From Isochrysis galbana (lineage: Eukaryota; Haptophyta; Isochrysidales; Isochrysidaceae): a stretch of DNA of 64,000 nt. Below, piece by piece: positions 1 to 10,411 of this stretch. The stretch spans positions 4,834,226 to 4,898,225 of the forward strand of contig CM030937.1 in the NCBI GenBank assembly GCA_018136815.1, read 5' to 3'. The translations under genes and the position numbers were made by a program. Under the pieces are notes generated by a model, which was not told the origin of the DNA, did not search any database, and saw only the letters and a program-made list of their open reading frames with translations. Numbering within the stretch: the stretch's first letter is position 1; each line of letters opens with the position of its first letter.

Positions 1-65
1 ACCGGGATGGCGGCGCTCAGATCTCCAGTGGCCAGCTAGCTCCGGCCCTGCTCACACTGGCCGGC

Positions 66-2132
66 ATGCCACTCCACCTGCTGCGGCTCGCCCTACCGCG
101 GGTGCTGATGACGGCCTTGGGTCGGCTGCCAATGATGCGTTGGCTTGGCCGCATCATTGGCGTGATCCCCCGCCCGTCGCTCAAGCGTACGCGCGAGGAT
201 GCGAGTGATGCAGGCGAGGCAGCTGCCGTGGCTCGAGCTATTGATGAGCCCGCAGAGGCAGAGGAGGATGACGCCGAGGAGAGTGACGAGGACGACGGGG
301 ACGAGGACAGTGACGAGGACGACAGCGAGGACGAGGGGGAGGACAACGTCGTTGAAGAGTACGAGGAGGAGGGGCGCGTAGAGGCCGAAAACGGAGTGGA
401 GCAAGTGGCCACCATCGCTGCGGCTGTGGCCGTATCGCAGGCAGCTGCTCAAGAGGCGCTCAAGCTACCTGTGGAGCTATTGAAGAGCATCTCAAGCTGG
501 GAGGAACAGCAATCCGTAGCTGAGGCGGACTGGCGTCACCGGCAGGCTCGCCTCTCTGCGGAGTTCGAGGAGCGCAAGCGCCGGCTACAAGAGCGGCACA
601 TGCAGGAGCGCAAAAAATTCCGCGACAGCTCGGACGAGGCACTGCGACCCATCTACCAAGAAGGCTCGGCGCTATGTGCGCAGCTCGAGGAGGTGCTGAG
701 AGGCAAGCTATGCCGCTTCTCCGAGTCCATGCCTGGGTTGCTCGGCGCCGGGTCTTCCGCTGCTGCGATGCAGACGCAGGCTCACGCCTCGGCGAAGCGT
801 GCATCGGGCCCTCTCGCGCGCATTACGGGAGTCACATTCGGACGGATCGACGCCCCAATCCGCACGATGCACATCGGGGGCCGCGTCGCCAATGGTGTCA
901 CGGTGTCGTCAGGGCTTGTCGTCACGCTCGAAAAGCTCGTCGACCGCAACGGAATCGCGATGCTGCCACCCTCGGAGGATCCGATGCTTGGCTTTCGATC
1001 GCGCTCCAATACCGATGTGAAGCTGCCCTTGCGCTTGCTGGGCTCCATGGTGCACGTCCTTTCCACCGAGGAGGCTGCGGAGGCAATGCCGAATGGGAGC
1101 ACTGGCGAGACGTTTGTGGTTCGCTATGCTGGTGGCGAGAATGGTGCGCCGGTCGAACCCGTCCAGATATTGCCAGAGGGGCTCTCGCTCGCGGATTACG
1201 ACATCTCATTCGCCGCCGGAGTGTCCGCGATGCGTGTCGAGCACACCACCGATGGGCCCGTCAAGTGCAAGGCCGAGCCTGTCGCCCGCAAGCAAGTCTT
1301 TGCTGAGACGCCGCTCGAGCTCTACACACAAGAGATCGACGAGTCGACTCACAATATCGTGCAGTTGTACTTTTCAGACCTACGTGACGAGGTGGCAATA
1401 GATGTCCTGAACCTTACTGGCCGCGATCTCGAGTTGGACGACGCCGAATGTTGCGCCTTTCACGAGGACGCAACAGGCGCTGCTCTTAACTATAAAATCC
1501 TTGTGCGCGATGCTCGCGTAGCCGCGGTGCTGTACCAAGAGGGCGGCACCGTGCGCTCCTCACCATTTGTGGAGCACAGGCTCCCACTTCCCGGAGCCTA
1601 CGTCACTCTTAGCGATGGCAGCCTCGGCGTGCTCGGTCAATTGCCGCGTGGGTTGATTGTCGCCACGGAGCCGCGCGATCTCCCGGAGAACGCGCCCCAG
1701 TGGGCGCCGCGTGAGGGAATGCGCGCCAAGGGCAAGCACCCAGCAGAGCTGCCGGGGATGGCCGACGTGAAGATTGTCCAGCGGGACGGAGCCGTCGCAT
1801 GGCCCCCGGAGGAATGCTCCGTTCCAGTGTGCGCAATCCAGGCTGCGGCTGCCTCTCGACTCAGCTCGTGGCATGCGCAATGGGATGTTTGGTTGAAGGG
1901 CAAGACGTCTGCAGCGGAGGCGAAACTCGCTTCCATTGAGACGCGCCTTGCGGAGACCACCAAGACAGGCGGGGGACCTTCCGCCGTGTCAGAACTTACT
2001 ACTATGTATACTGCCCTGGAAGAGATGCAACGCGAGCTTACGGAAGCCGGGGCGGAGCCCCTGGACGAGGGAAGGCTTACAGCAGTGCAACGTGGCATCC
2101 AACGGTTCGCTGCGCTTGCTCGCTTCTCGTGA
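66..2132 (+). CDS. Acidic, coiled-coil protein of unknown function (5' end possibly outside window)
   Basis: An open frame of 688 codons from the ATG at 66. I do not recognise the family. The same frame stays open to base 3, so the true start may lie upstream of the window. Residues about 58-105 are almost only Glu, Asp and Ser and follow a short basic patch. An Ala-rich helix follows (~115-135), then a charged segment rich in E, R, K and Q (~150-195) likely to form a coiled coil. A second helical stretch lies near the C-terminus (~610-685). Acidic tracts with coiled coils are common in chromatin and ribosome-assembly proteins, but nothing visible fixes a role. Length, steady composition and the lack of stops favour a real gene. 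Confidence 0.7.
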   Translation: MPLHLLRLALPRVLMTALGRLPMMRWLGRIIGVIPRPSLKRTREDASDAGEAAAVARAIDEPAEAEEDDAEESDEDDGDEDSDEDDSEDEGEDNVVEEYEEEGRVEAENGVEQVATIAAAVAVSQAAAQEALKLPVELLKSISSWEEQQSVAEADWRHRQARLSAEFEERKRRLQERHMQERKKFRDSSDEALRPIYQEGSALCAQLEEVLRGKLCRFSESMPGLLGAGSSAAAMQTQAHASAKRASGPLARITGVTFGRIDAPIRTMHIGGRVANGVTVSSGLVVTLEKLVDRNGIAMLPPSEDPMLGFRSRSNTDVKLPLRLLGSMVHVLSTEEAAEAMPNGSTGETFVVRYAGGENGAPVEPVQILPEGLSLADYDISFAAGVSAMRVEHTTDGPVKCKAEPVARKQVFAETPLELYTQEIDESTHNIVQLYFSDLRDEVAIDVLNLTGRDLELDDAECCAFHEDATGAALNYKILVRDARVAAVLYQEGGTVRSSPFVEHRLPLPGAYVTLSDGSLGVLGQLPRGLIVATEPRDLPENAPQWAPREGMRAKGKHPAELPGMADVKIVQRDGAVAWPPEECSVPVCAIQAAAASRLSSWHAQWDVWLKGKTSAAEAKLASIETRLAETTKTGGGPSAVSELTTMYTALEEMQRELTEAGAEPLDEGRLTAVQRGIQRFAALARFS

Positions 2133-3304
2133 TCCGCAACGCCACTGGGGCTTCGAACTTGTCGTTCGATGGGCTGCGCCAGAGCAACGTAGATCTTTTC
2201 CATCGATAGAGAGGTCGGTGACTCGGCCTGCTCTTTGGCGCATGCCAGGAGGCATTTATGATGGCCGCCCATTCAGTGAGATACGGCTGTTCAGTCCACT
2301 TGTCGTGGGCGCAATCAAGAGGTGCGGTGATTCGAAACTTGAAGGGCAATGTCCTTGTTCACCGTCATCTGAGCGTTGCCGATATGTTTCAAAGCGGAGT
2401 GTCGCGGCCGCTTGGGCCGTTAAGTTAGGGAATCATGAAGAGCGATGGGCAAGCTGCAAGTCAACACCATTGGGTGCTGAATAACGGCACGCCCGAGGCA
2501 TTCGCGACCCGTTCAGGGGCCTCACCTCTATACTCTTTTGCTATACCAAGTGGCATTATGTGTTGGGCGGCGCTGATGGCAGAGAGTTCGCCAAGCTCAA
2601 TCTCCATCGGACCATGACATCCAGAAATGCACGCCTCATCTTCTCTTCCGGTGAGGTGATGGGTATATGAATAACATCCAACGACGATGTTGTAGGTGAT
2701 GGCCTCGTTGCATCGGCTTCCCTGGTATGATGAGGCACGCCGACTATCGCTCGCCATTGAGAGCGAAGAGCGATGGGACATTATACAGGATTTGCGATGG
2801 CAACGTGAAGCTATCGCAAGCCTGGCGAGCAGCTGGATATGGAGAGGATTTTTCATCGGTGGAGGGTAGGCGGTTGGGGGTGGTAGGTGAAGCGAGGTCG
2901 GGAAGGGGGAGAACGTGGGCGCGATGGCTAATGACTAATGATTGCTTGCGGTGTTGATGTGATTGTGGGTGTGGGGAGCACATGTGACGTGCCCGCGGTG
3001 GCTTCATTACGCGTTCATGTGTCCTATGTGTCTCCACTGCAATCGGCATCGGGCGCATTGTACTACGACGAACTATCCAGCTTGAAATTGAATTATTAAT
3101 CATACTACCTCCGTTCCAAAACTGAAATGTGAGAGAGCCTTTGGGCGGCGCCTAGAGAAGAGGAGGCACTAGATGGAAAGCCGGGGTGTGGGAAGGGTAC
3201 ATGCTGGCTTAACAAGGTGCTTTCGTTGAGGATGTTAACAAAAATCTAAAGCGCCCCACAACGTGTCAACAACGGGCACTCTATTTACTGTCAGAAGCAA
3301 CGTC
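2133..3304. other. Intergenic, no gene recognised
   Basis: No family-like protein is visible. A minus-strand frame of 131 codons (2856-2461) matches nothing I know. At 3107 the string ctacctccgttcc resembles the terminus of plant Stowaway MITEs, but I found no matching second end. Confidence 0.4.
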
Positions 3305-3409
3305 AAAAAAAAACTTCTTAATAATCTCGCCGCGCGCGCGACCCTGCACTACAGCCTCCCTGCAGCCACGCCCGCTTCCCTTATCACCCCTCCACCTGCC
3401 TTGCGGCTC
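3305..3409 (+). repeat. Dispersed repeat R1, copy a
   Basis: About 105 bp starting at an A-run followed by cttcttaataatctcgccgc and ending near ccacctgccttgcggc. It is a close relative of 24273-24368 and a diverged relative of 42315-42413 and 63531-63637. All four copies share the layout: A-rich start, 'cttaataatctcgccgc' or 'cttaatagtctcaccgc', then a pyrimidine-rich 3' half. No coding capacity. All are in the same orientation. Confidence 0.75.
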
Positions 3410-3639
3410 GTCCCCTCGTGCTCTACCTAGGGGTTGGGTGTAGTAGGTTTCCAGTGGCAGACGGTGTGTACCGGTCCCCGATGGCTAATCGCCCTCCTTC
3501 CTTCTTCGCCATCGGGCTACCGGTTTTTCGTTTTTCTTCTTCGCGCCGGGCGCCGGGCACCCGATGTCCGGTGTGTCTGTGGGTGTTGCGATCGGGTGAG
3601 AAGCGGTCCGCAGCGTGGGTGTGTGTATTTAGGCTAGCC

Positions 3640-4200
3640 GCTCCACCATGTCGAGCGCTTGTGCTATCAGCTTCAGGTTCGCACTCATGATTAGGTTCCC
3701 TTTGTTGTTGGACGTAAAGACGGGGGCGCTGAGGTCCCGTGGAGACTTGATCTTCGGCTTCCTACCTTGGGAAGCCTTGTTCGTGCGCACGGTCGAGGTT
3801 CCGTCCGCGTGTCATGGTCGGCGTGACTGGGATTGTCCCAGTCGCTCGTCTTGTATATTTCTTTTATGTTTTATGTTTCCGTTCCATCTCTGTTGTTTGA
3901 GCTTCCTAAAGAATTCTTTGGAGTGGAGGTCTTCTTGGCGGAGTTTGACGTATAGAGGGAGGTGCTTTAAGGGGGGTTTGCCACGCTCGTCCGCGAGCTT
4001 TCGGTTGGTCTCCGCGATCTCCTTCGTGAGGTCCGCGTCAGGGCCCCTCTTGATAAGTTTTATGTTGAGAGTCGCTATCGTTTTTTCCAAGGTAGATTGG
4101 ATAGTGGGCGTCCTTTTGGCGCGTGTTTCCTCTCTGAGGCTCTCTGAGGAAGGTGGCAAACGCATCAGAGCCACCATAAACCACATATGGGCAAGGCAAA
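3640..4200 (-). pseudogene. LINE ORF2 linker fragment, minus strand
   Basis: The minus strand encodes a charged stretch ending in a motif with SKEFFRKLK. It resembles the segment between the endonuclease and reverse transcriptase of non-LTR retrotransposons, where a T/SKEFFRR-like motif is usual. A similar motif (TKEFFRRFQAK) is on the plus strand just downstream at about 4500, so two LINE fragments meet head to head near 4190. The sequence differs enough to be another family or an old copy. No endonuclease or RT remains on this side. Confidence 0.5.
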
Positions 4201-4754
4201 CATCAACGCCGACACGCCGGACCATCTTGTCGGGGAGGCATGGTACAAAGCAAAAAAGGCGGTCGCGTCATACCTGCTATGGCTGGCTAACGAAGAACAA
4301 AGAGGACCCCTCACCGACAACACCCCTCATAACGCAGCTGGCCCTACTAAGCATACAACTGGCCGACGAAGAACCAAACCCGAGCAAGCTCGACAAAATA
4401 AGGGAACTCAATGTAGCAATCAGCACAACAAGGTCGAAACGTACCCCCTCAAGGAGCAAGGAGGACGGCCTTTGAGGCGCTCAAACACGAAGAAAGAATG
4501 ACGAAGGAATTTTTCCGACGATTCCAAGCCAAGACCTCGAACCAAGCCATCCCCGAGCTCTACATTACAGCCAACTGGGAGGACCCGGGAGAACCCGATA
4601 GGACAACAACTAAAGACGACCACGAGATCCGAAACCAACTGAGAAAATACTACGTATGGCTCTACCAGGAAAGGGAAACAACACGGGACAACGAACTCGA
4701 AGAGGCGCGCTCAAAGAGCACCCCCTCGCTGACAACGACTCAATGCAATTGGAA

Positions 4755-5690
4755 ACAACCTACTTTTATAAGTGGGGGTCAATGGGGGCCTCGCGCCCCC
4801 CTCTCTCCATCGCGGACACCCCCCGCCGGGGTGGGCCCGTACATTCAACCCCAGCCCCTGCCCCCTGGCAGGGGCGGGGCACTCATCAATTCAGCCCAGA
4901 CCCCTAGTGGGCGCGGGTCGCGAGCCGCACTCCCAGGCCCGCATGGGCCAGCTCTCGTACTGACTCCCCCCCCCATCCCTGGTCGCCAGGCAGACAGAGG
5001 CCTCAGGGCGGCACCCAAGGCCAGCGAGGCGAGCGAGGGAGAGGCAGGGGGGGCCAGGGGCTGAGCCCCAGCCTCCACTGCCCCCTGAGCTGCCCCTGCT
5101 GGCCCTCTGGGCGCCCCTGAAGGACCTCTGAGAGCAGGCCATGGCGCGCCGCATGGCGACGCGCCGCAGGGACCGGGGCGGAAGAGAATGGAATGAGGGA
5201 GAGGGGGGGATTTGCACCCCCCCCGATGGAGTGTGGTGAGAAACGAGCCCCGTTTGCTAACGCAAACGGGCGAAGGGGGGCGGCTGGCGACAGGAGGGGC
5301 GAGAAGAAGGGAGTGGCTCAAGACGTCCCTGTGGCAGGTATCGGGGGGCGCAGTCATTTATTTCTTCGAGGACCGCTCGCGGCGCGAGCTGTAAGGGCCG
5401 TTCTCCTTTTTTGACGAGAGGTTCCTCCCCCCCCCCCCCCGGTGCTTTTTTCCGGAGAGTCGGCCGGCGTCGTTCGGTCCGCCTCAATGGGTTTTCCCTC
5501 ATTTTAACTTGTGGGGAGTTAGAATGGGAGCCGGGGGCCTGCGAGGGGGGAGATGTGGAGGGGTGCATAGGTGTATGTATCTGTGACAACAGCACGCGCC
5601 AAGGTGTACGGGCAGGTGCGCTGAGGGCTGTCGTGTTAGTACCGGGCTAGTGAGAGTAGTGGTACTAATGCTCAGTTAGATTATATTATA
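4755..5690 (+). mobile_element. Non-autonomous element E1 inserted in the LINE, 15-bp target duplication
   Basis: The 936-bp insert is flanked by the identical 15-mer tcaatgcaattggaa at 4740-4754 and 5691-5705, and it interrupts the LINE frame exactly there. It begins acaacctacttttataagtg and ends in an AT-rich tail (gattatattata). It has no terminal inverted repeats. Long target duplications, an AT tail and a 5'-truncated relative at 35405-35637 fit LINE-driven retroposition. Related pieces lie at 25120-25280, 53743-53783 and 63880-64000 (all minus) and perhaps 24415-24790. The interior is GC-rich with long C runs. A 53-codon frame near the 3' end is shared with the 35.4-kb copy, but substitutions are half non-synonymous, so it need not be coding. 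Confidence 0.85.
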
Positions 5691-6632
5691 TCAATGCAAT
5701 TGGAAGGCAAGATCACGATGGAGGAACTCGAATCGGCGATACACAGCATAGGTAGGGGCAAAAGCTCCGGGCCCGACGCGCTACCGGCGGAATTCTATTC
5801 TAGCTTCGTGACATTAGTGAAACACGACTTTCTGCGGATGCTAAATACGGCCCTGTCGGCTGGAGAGCTACACTATTCCGTAAGGGAGGGGGATATCATA
5901 CTCTTGTATAAAAAAGGCGACGCAAGAGATCCACGGAACTATAGACCAATAACGCTACTACAGAGTGACTACAAGATACTAGCCAATTTACTAACGAATA
6001 GGCTCAAAAAAGTCATCGGCAACATCATCTCAAGAGACCAACTAGGCTTCGTACCTAAGCGCCTAATAGGGGAGGCCACACACCTACTACAACTGACGAA
6101 AGCGTACCTGGACGAATCAGGCGAGCCGGGGATCCTCCTCGCGCTAGACTGGGAAAAGGCTTTCGACAGAGTAAGCTGGGCGTTCTATCACTTGGCGCTC
6201 GACCTACTCAACTTTGGCGAGAACTTCAAAAGATACGCGAAGGCGCTGACGAACCCACATGCACGCCCGATACGTTACATCAAGTCGAACGGAGGCAGGA
6301 GCTTCCCTTTCACCATAAGCAGCGGAGTCCCACAGGGATGCCCGCTGTCACCGCTCGCCTTCCTCCTTACGGCGGAAGCCCTCACCCGAGCCATAAACAA
6401 CGACGACGAAGTAAACGGCATTATAATAAACGGAGCAGAACTAAAAATCAGCCAATTCGCCGACGACACCCAACTGATGGCGTCCGACTATCCCAGCTTA
6501 CGCCGCTCCCTCGAATGGGTGGAACGCTACGCGAAAGCCTCTAGTGGTAAACCCAACGAGTCCCACGACGACGGACGACGATCAGAAGGCGATCTGTCGG
6601 CGATCTTGTCTGGAACGGGAATCGCACCATAA
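5691..6632 (+). pseudogene. Reverse transcriptase domain of LINE ORF2
   Basis: RT fingers and palm of a non-LTR retrotransposon. Landmarks in order: SGPDALPAEFY, the block DPRNYRPITLL, DQLGFVPKR, motif A with LDWEKAFDRVSW (catalytic Asp), motif B GVPQGCPLSPLAFLL, and motif C FADDTQL with the two catalytic Asp. The frame then breaks just after AKASSGK, where LINEs continue with the thumb, so the thumb and C-terminus are lost by frameshift. The upstream linker is separated by the E1 insertion. The copy cannot make a full ORF2, although the catalytic residues are intact, which suggests a fairly recent origin. Confidence 0.9.
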
Positions 6633-6758
6633 CGGAAACGAGGAGCAATCTTGCTACGCAGGATTCCAAGAGACCTATCAAATAAGACGAGAGAAGTGCG
6701 ATGTGCCTAAGGGGAAGATACGAAGAGGTCGTAAATTAAACCTGATTGCCCCCAGAAG

Positions 6759-7645
6759 TAGGGGTAGGCCATAATATGTACATATCGTACTACATATTTG
6801 GGTACGATTCTGGCAAACTGATATGTCGACATATTTACTACATATTTGGGTGGCACGGGCCCGGGCGCCGGTACATATTTGGGCGGGAGCCAGCGGGATA
6901 AGGGGGGGGCGCGGGGGGGCGCGGGGGGGGGGGCGCGGGGGGGGCGAGGAGCGAGCGAGAGAGCATGCCAGGCGAGGCTCTCCCCCGGCTTGCCGGCTTG
7001 CGCTGCCACGCCGGCCCGCGCGCCACGAATGCATTTGTGACATGCCACTCCGCCCCACCCTCGCCTTCAGGTGCCAGCAAGCAGCGTCGCTCGGGCCGCG
7101 CGCCGCACCACGTCGTCCAGGAACAGCGCAAGCAGTTCCCCGGCGCGCGCGCCTAAGGGCTTCAAATCATTCTTTGCTCCCAACTTGGGCCATGGCTGCT
7201 AGGAGTGTCATGTCTCTCTCTCCTAATTCGGCATCGTGTGAGCGTGTGTTTTCCTTGCTTGCATGCCTTTTCCCACCTGATCGGTCCACTACTTTGGCCG
7301 ATCAGGTGTAGTCGTCTGTCATGTTGCGTTACAATAATAGCAACAAACGTGAGAATGAGCGCTGCATGTGAGAGCGTGAAACGTGAGAGCACCCTTGGCT
7401 ATGAAATGTGCAATAAACATAATTAATATGCGTTTGCTATTTCTATTTAGTAACACTCACTTTATCTATATATATACGCTATGCCTAATGACTATGACTA
7501 TCGTGCCTATCTACCGCGGCGACGGGCGGGCGACGGGCGCATATCTACATATTTTCTACATACTTGGGTGAGAGCCTCGCATATAAACGACATATCGTGA
7601 CGACATATTTGGGCACTTTTTTCTACATATTATGGCCTACCCCTA
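6759..7645 (+). mobile_element. hAT-type DNA transposon with 8-bp target duplication and transposase relic
   Basis: The terminal inverted repeats begin taggggtaggccataatat at 6759 and are mirrored at 7645. The 8-mer cccagaag stands directly outside both ends (6751-6758 and 7646-7653), the target-site length typical of hAT elements. Several subterminal copies of catatttgggt lie inside both ends. The interior retains a decayed transposase C-terminus (7160-7380). The element lies in the 3' tail of the LINE; removing it with one 8-mer restores the tail seen at 44.7 kb. Confidence 0.92.
7160..7380 (+). pseudogene. hAT transposase dimerisation-domain (hATC) relic
   Basis: The translation reads LLPTWAMAARSVMSLSPNS, then ASCERVFSLL, then after a stop codon at 7309 continues with VMLRYNNS in the same frame. 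The ASxERxFS block and the later MLRxN block are the usual hATC landmarks. The RNase H core is absent, so this is an internally deleted, non-autonomous copy. It lies inside the element at 6759-7645. Confidence 0.8.
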
Positions 7646-7893
7646 CCCAGAAGCAGATAAAGAACCGCAGGGGAGATAGCAAATTAAATCTATCTGCGAG
7701 GCGCCTGAGAGGAAGAAAGGTGGGGAAACTTCCCTTCTCTTTCGAGAGAAAGAGAGAGGGCGCTCCACAACCTACGATCCCATGCATCCAAGCGAAGCTT
7801 TTGACCGAGAACGAGAGAAAGCAGAGAATTATAACGATAACGATAAACACCGAATGACGAAGAGAAGCCTAACGAGCGTCGATTCGCGAATGC

Positions 7894-9097
7894 GACAGAG
7901 GATTGTTTGTTGTGTGTAGTGCCCGCCCACAAGGGGTGCACTGCTGGTAGGAGTTGCCTCCATGGGGGTGGCAGCAGGGCTGCCACCCACCATGGGGAGT
8001 CCTTGTTGGGTTGGCAGACCGGTGGAGACAGGCGGCAGAGCCAAGGGCTGGCTCTGTTGGTCTGCAGGGAACAGGGCTCTCCCTGTTCTCTGCTTCTGAG
8101 CCTGGTGGGGAGGCGAGGGCGGAAGGATCATGTCGACGTCGCTGTCTGTCAGGGGGGCGGCCTGTGAGCGCTTGGGGTCCGGCGGCTTGGGGCGGCCCCT
8201 GTGGGGCGTCGTGACGGCGGGGGGCTAGGGATCAGGAGCAGTCGGCGCGCGCTCCATCGCTCGAACTATAACAATAGTTTTGCCCGTGGACGAGTTAGAT
8301 GAGTTCGGTCGTAAGCTTTGTCCAAGTGGGAACTGCTACTGCTAGCTGACTAGCTGAGGTCGGGAGTGAAGAGGATGAGGGTGGGGATGGGGAGGAAGGG
8401 GGGTGAAGCTTGTGTGCTATGGGTGTCTCATGTTATCTCTTGTTAGGCCTTGTTGCATGCCTAGGGTCGTAATATCTCACAGGAATTGATCGGCACGGCG
8501 GCATCCGCACGCCGCACCGCGCACCGCGCGTGTTGCCAGGCCAAGTGCGGCCAACCAGCGCTGGTATTCAGTGAAGCCACGACCAAGTCCCTAGGGAAGA
8601 AGGCTTGGGGTGAGGCCCACCTATACCCCTTTGGCCAGGCATGTCCTTTTTGTACATGATTTTGCTGAGCTATGAGCTATGTGCACCACAGTGTGGAAGT
8701 ACACCAATGACAGGAGATAAGTATACCATTATAATCATAGGCCAAAACCGCTCGAGGGCCGCACGCCGTGCCGGCTGTGTAGGTGCGCCACTGGAGCTTT
8801 TGGTGTGTTGGCAGCCTCAATGCCTTCCATACCCATAATGGAGTGCCTTGGGTGTGGGCCCATGCAGCGTGCGTGGAAAAATACAGTGGACAGTGGGGAA
8901 GGACAAAGTTGTTAGGAGTTGGAGTTGGCTATGTACACACGGAGTAGAGTAGAGTAGAGTAGAGTACATTCATACTAGCGAGTGGATCTAGAGTAGTTGG
9001 GCCCCCTGTCCGCCCTCCCTCGCTTGTCCCTCCGCTTCCGGCGTCCTCGGCCTGTTACCACCCCCGCGCGGCTCGCTCGTTCGGCGCCGCCGCCGCG
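7894..9097. other. Intergenic; GTAGA-type microsatellite, no gene recognised
   Basis: GC-rich, without a recognisable protein. A pentanucleotide run (agtag repeated five times) is at 8941-8967, just upstream of the PIH1-type gene. The region 8440-8830 contains short repeats of gcacgccg type but no coding signal I trust. Confidence 0.4.
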
Positions 9098-10411
9098 ATG
9101 CAGATGCCCGGCGCGAGGAGCATGCATACCAAGCCGGATTTGGGCTCGATGGCCAACGCGCAGCACATGTGGGAGTTTCTCGATGAGCTAGCCCAGTCCG
9201 ACCCAGACGAGTACCAGAAGTTCCTCGCTGAGCAGCTGAGAGCAGCGGGCGCCACAGCCAAGCCTCGGCTGCCACATCCCGGCTTCTGTGTCCGCGCCGC
9301 AACCGGCCCGCAGCGAACTCCGCTATGGATCAATGTCTGCTCGCACCCGTCGATGAAGGGGCCCTCCTCAACGCCCGACGGCTCTGTCCCCGTCGCTGTC
9401 AGCCTGCCCAGGCCCCTCACTCTCGGCAAGGAGCGCGGGCATGCGTGCGATGTGGTTGTTGCGTCCGAGGTGACTGGGCGCGCGCTTCGTGAGGAGAGTT
9501 TCCGGGAGGAGGTGGCCTCTCTCGCCATGGAATGCACCAAGGATATCCTGACCTCCTGCCAAAAGCTGCCGGCTGGCGAGCGCATCCAACCAGGCTACCG
9601 GACGCTTCCGCACAACTCTACCCCGTATGCAGGCAAAGTAGTCGCGTTTGTCGATGCCCGAGCGGAAGACGCTCCCATGAATGCGGATGAGGCCGCTGCT
9701 GCTGCTGCTGGTGCTGCTGCTGCTGCCGCGGGTGCTGGCCTTCCCCTCGGCTTCGACGACGTGCTCAAGCAGTTCGCGGGGCTCGCAGGAGGGGACAGCC
9801 CCATGGGGGACATTGCTGCATTGGCTGCCGAGGTCATAAACGGTGGCACCGGCGGCGAGGCGGGCAAGGCGGGCAGTCGCCGGGTCAATCCGAATTCGCC
9901 ATGTCCATGCGGCTCGGGTGCCAAGTTCAAAAAGTGCTGCGGCGCCGCGGGAGACAAGGGTGTGCTGGGTGCAAAAGCAGTTGCAGCTGCCGCTGCGGGG
10001 CTTGAGAAATTCGAGGATGAGGAGGATGGCTTCGGCGAGCTTCGTTTGCCGACGGCGGGAACGGCGCCCAAATCCTCTAATGTAGGGTCCAGCCGAAGGA
10101 GCAGCAGTGCTGCGGGAGAGACACAAAGACCACTGGTAGAGGTGGTCGCTTCGAGTGAAGCCGAGTCAGTTAAACCAAAGCACACACTTGAGGAGGTCGG
10201 CGCCTCGCTTGTTCTGCGAGTTGAGGTCCCCTTGCTTGCCAGCGCGGCAGATCTAGATGTGCAGCTGGGTGACACGCAGGTCAGCCTGAGTGCAGAGGGT
10301 ATGTATGAGCTCCAGCTGCCGTTGCCGAAGGCAGTCAAATCAGCCGAGGCCGTGTGCAAATTTGAGAAGCGCAAACGCCGGCTCGTTGTCACCATGCCGA
10401 CGCAAACTTGA
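9098..10411 (+). CDS. PIH1-domain protein with internal SEC-C zinc motif
   Basis: Intronless, 437 aa. Residues ~60-180 match the PIH1 N-terminal domain: GFCVRA, then LWINVCSHP, VAVSLPRP and a CDVVVA block. PIH1 proteins are HSP90 co-factors (R2TP complex, or axonemal dynein pre-assembly in the Kintoun/PIH1D3 branch). An Ala/Gly linker (~190-215) follows. Residues ~263-282 form NPNSPCPCGSGAKFKKCC, a SEC-C zinc motif known from SecA C-termini and various fusions. Residues ~360-437 fit the CS-like C-terminal domain of PIH1 proteins. The ATG at 9098 follows a GC-rich leader. The SEC-C insertion between the two PIH1 domains is unusual. Which PIH1 branch it belongs to cannot be told by eye. Confidence 0.88.
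   Translation: MQMPGARSMHTKPDLGSMANAQHMWEFLDELAQSDPDEYQKFLAEQLRAAGATAKPRLPHPGFCVRAATGPQRTPLWINVCSHPSMKGPSSTPDGSVPVAVSLPRPLTLGKERGHACDVVVASEVTGRALREESFREEVASLAMECTKDILTSCQKLPAGERIQPGYRTLPHNSTPYAGKVVAFVDARAEDAPMNADEAAAAAAGAAAAAAGAGLPLGFDDVLKQFAGLAGGDSPMGDIAALAAEVINGGTGGEAGKAGSRRVNPNSPCPCGSGAKFKKCCGAAGDKGVLGAKAVAAAAAGLEKFEDEEDGFGELRLPTAGTAPKSSNVGSSRRSSSAAGETQRPLVEVVASSEAESVKPKHTLEEVGASLVLRVEVPLLASAADLDVQLGDTQVSLSAEGMYELQLPLPKAVKSAEAVCKFEKRKRRLVVTMPTQT

Larger units (their letters stand above)
4200..7893 (+). mobile_element. LINE (non-LTR retrotransposon) remnant with two later insertions
   Basis: The LINE parts are 4200-4754 (ORF2 linker), 5691-6758 (RT and start of the 3' region) and 7646-7893 (3' tail). 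The reading frame runs out at 4754 after residues SMQLE and resumes at 5691 with the same residues, which are the 15-bp duplication around an inserted element. The 3' tail is interrupted at 6759-7645 by a hAT element. The tail, with landmarks gattgcccccagaag and gcgaatgcgac, recurs at 42423-42900 (minus) and 44650-44911 (plus), so it is probably the 3' UTR of this family. Frameshifts after the RT show the copy is dead. Confidence 0.8.

Noticed and set aside
3107..3125. Stowaway-like MITE end (ctacctccgttcc)
   Set aside because: No mirrored second end or TA duplication was found nearby.
5411..5650. Conserved small protein in E1 (53 codons shared with 35.4 kb)
   Set aside because: Of the codon changes between the two copies about half alter the residue, so there is no sign of protein-level selection; kept only as a repeat feature.
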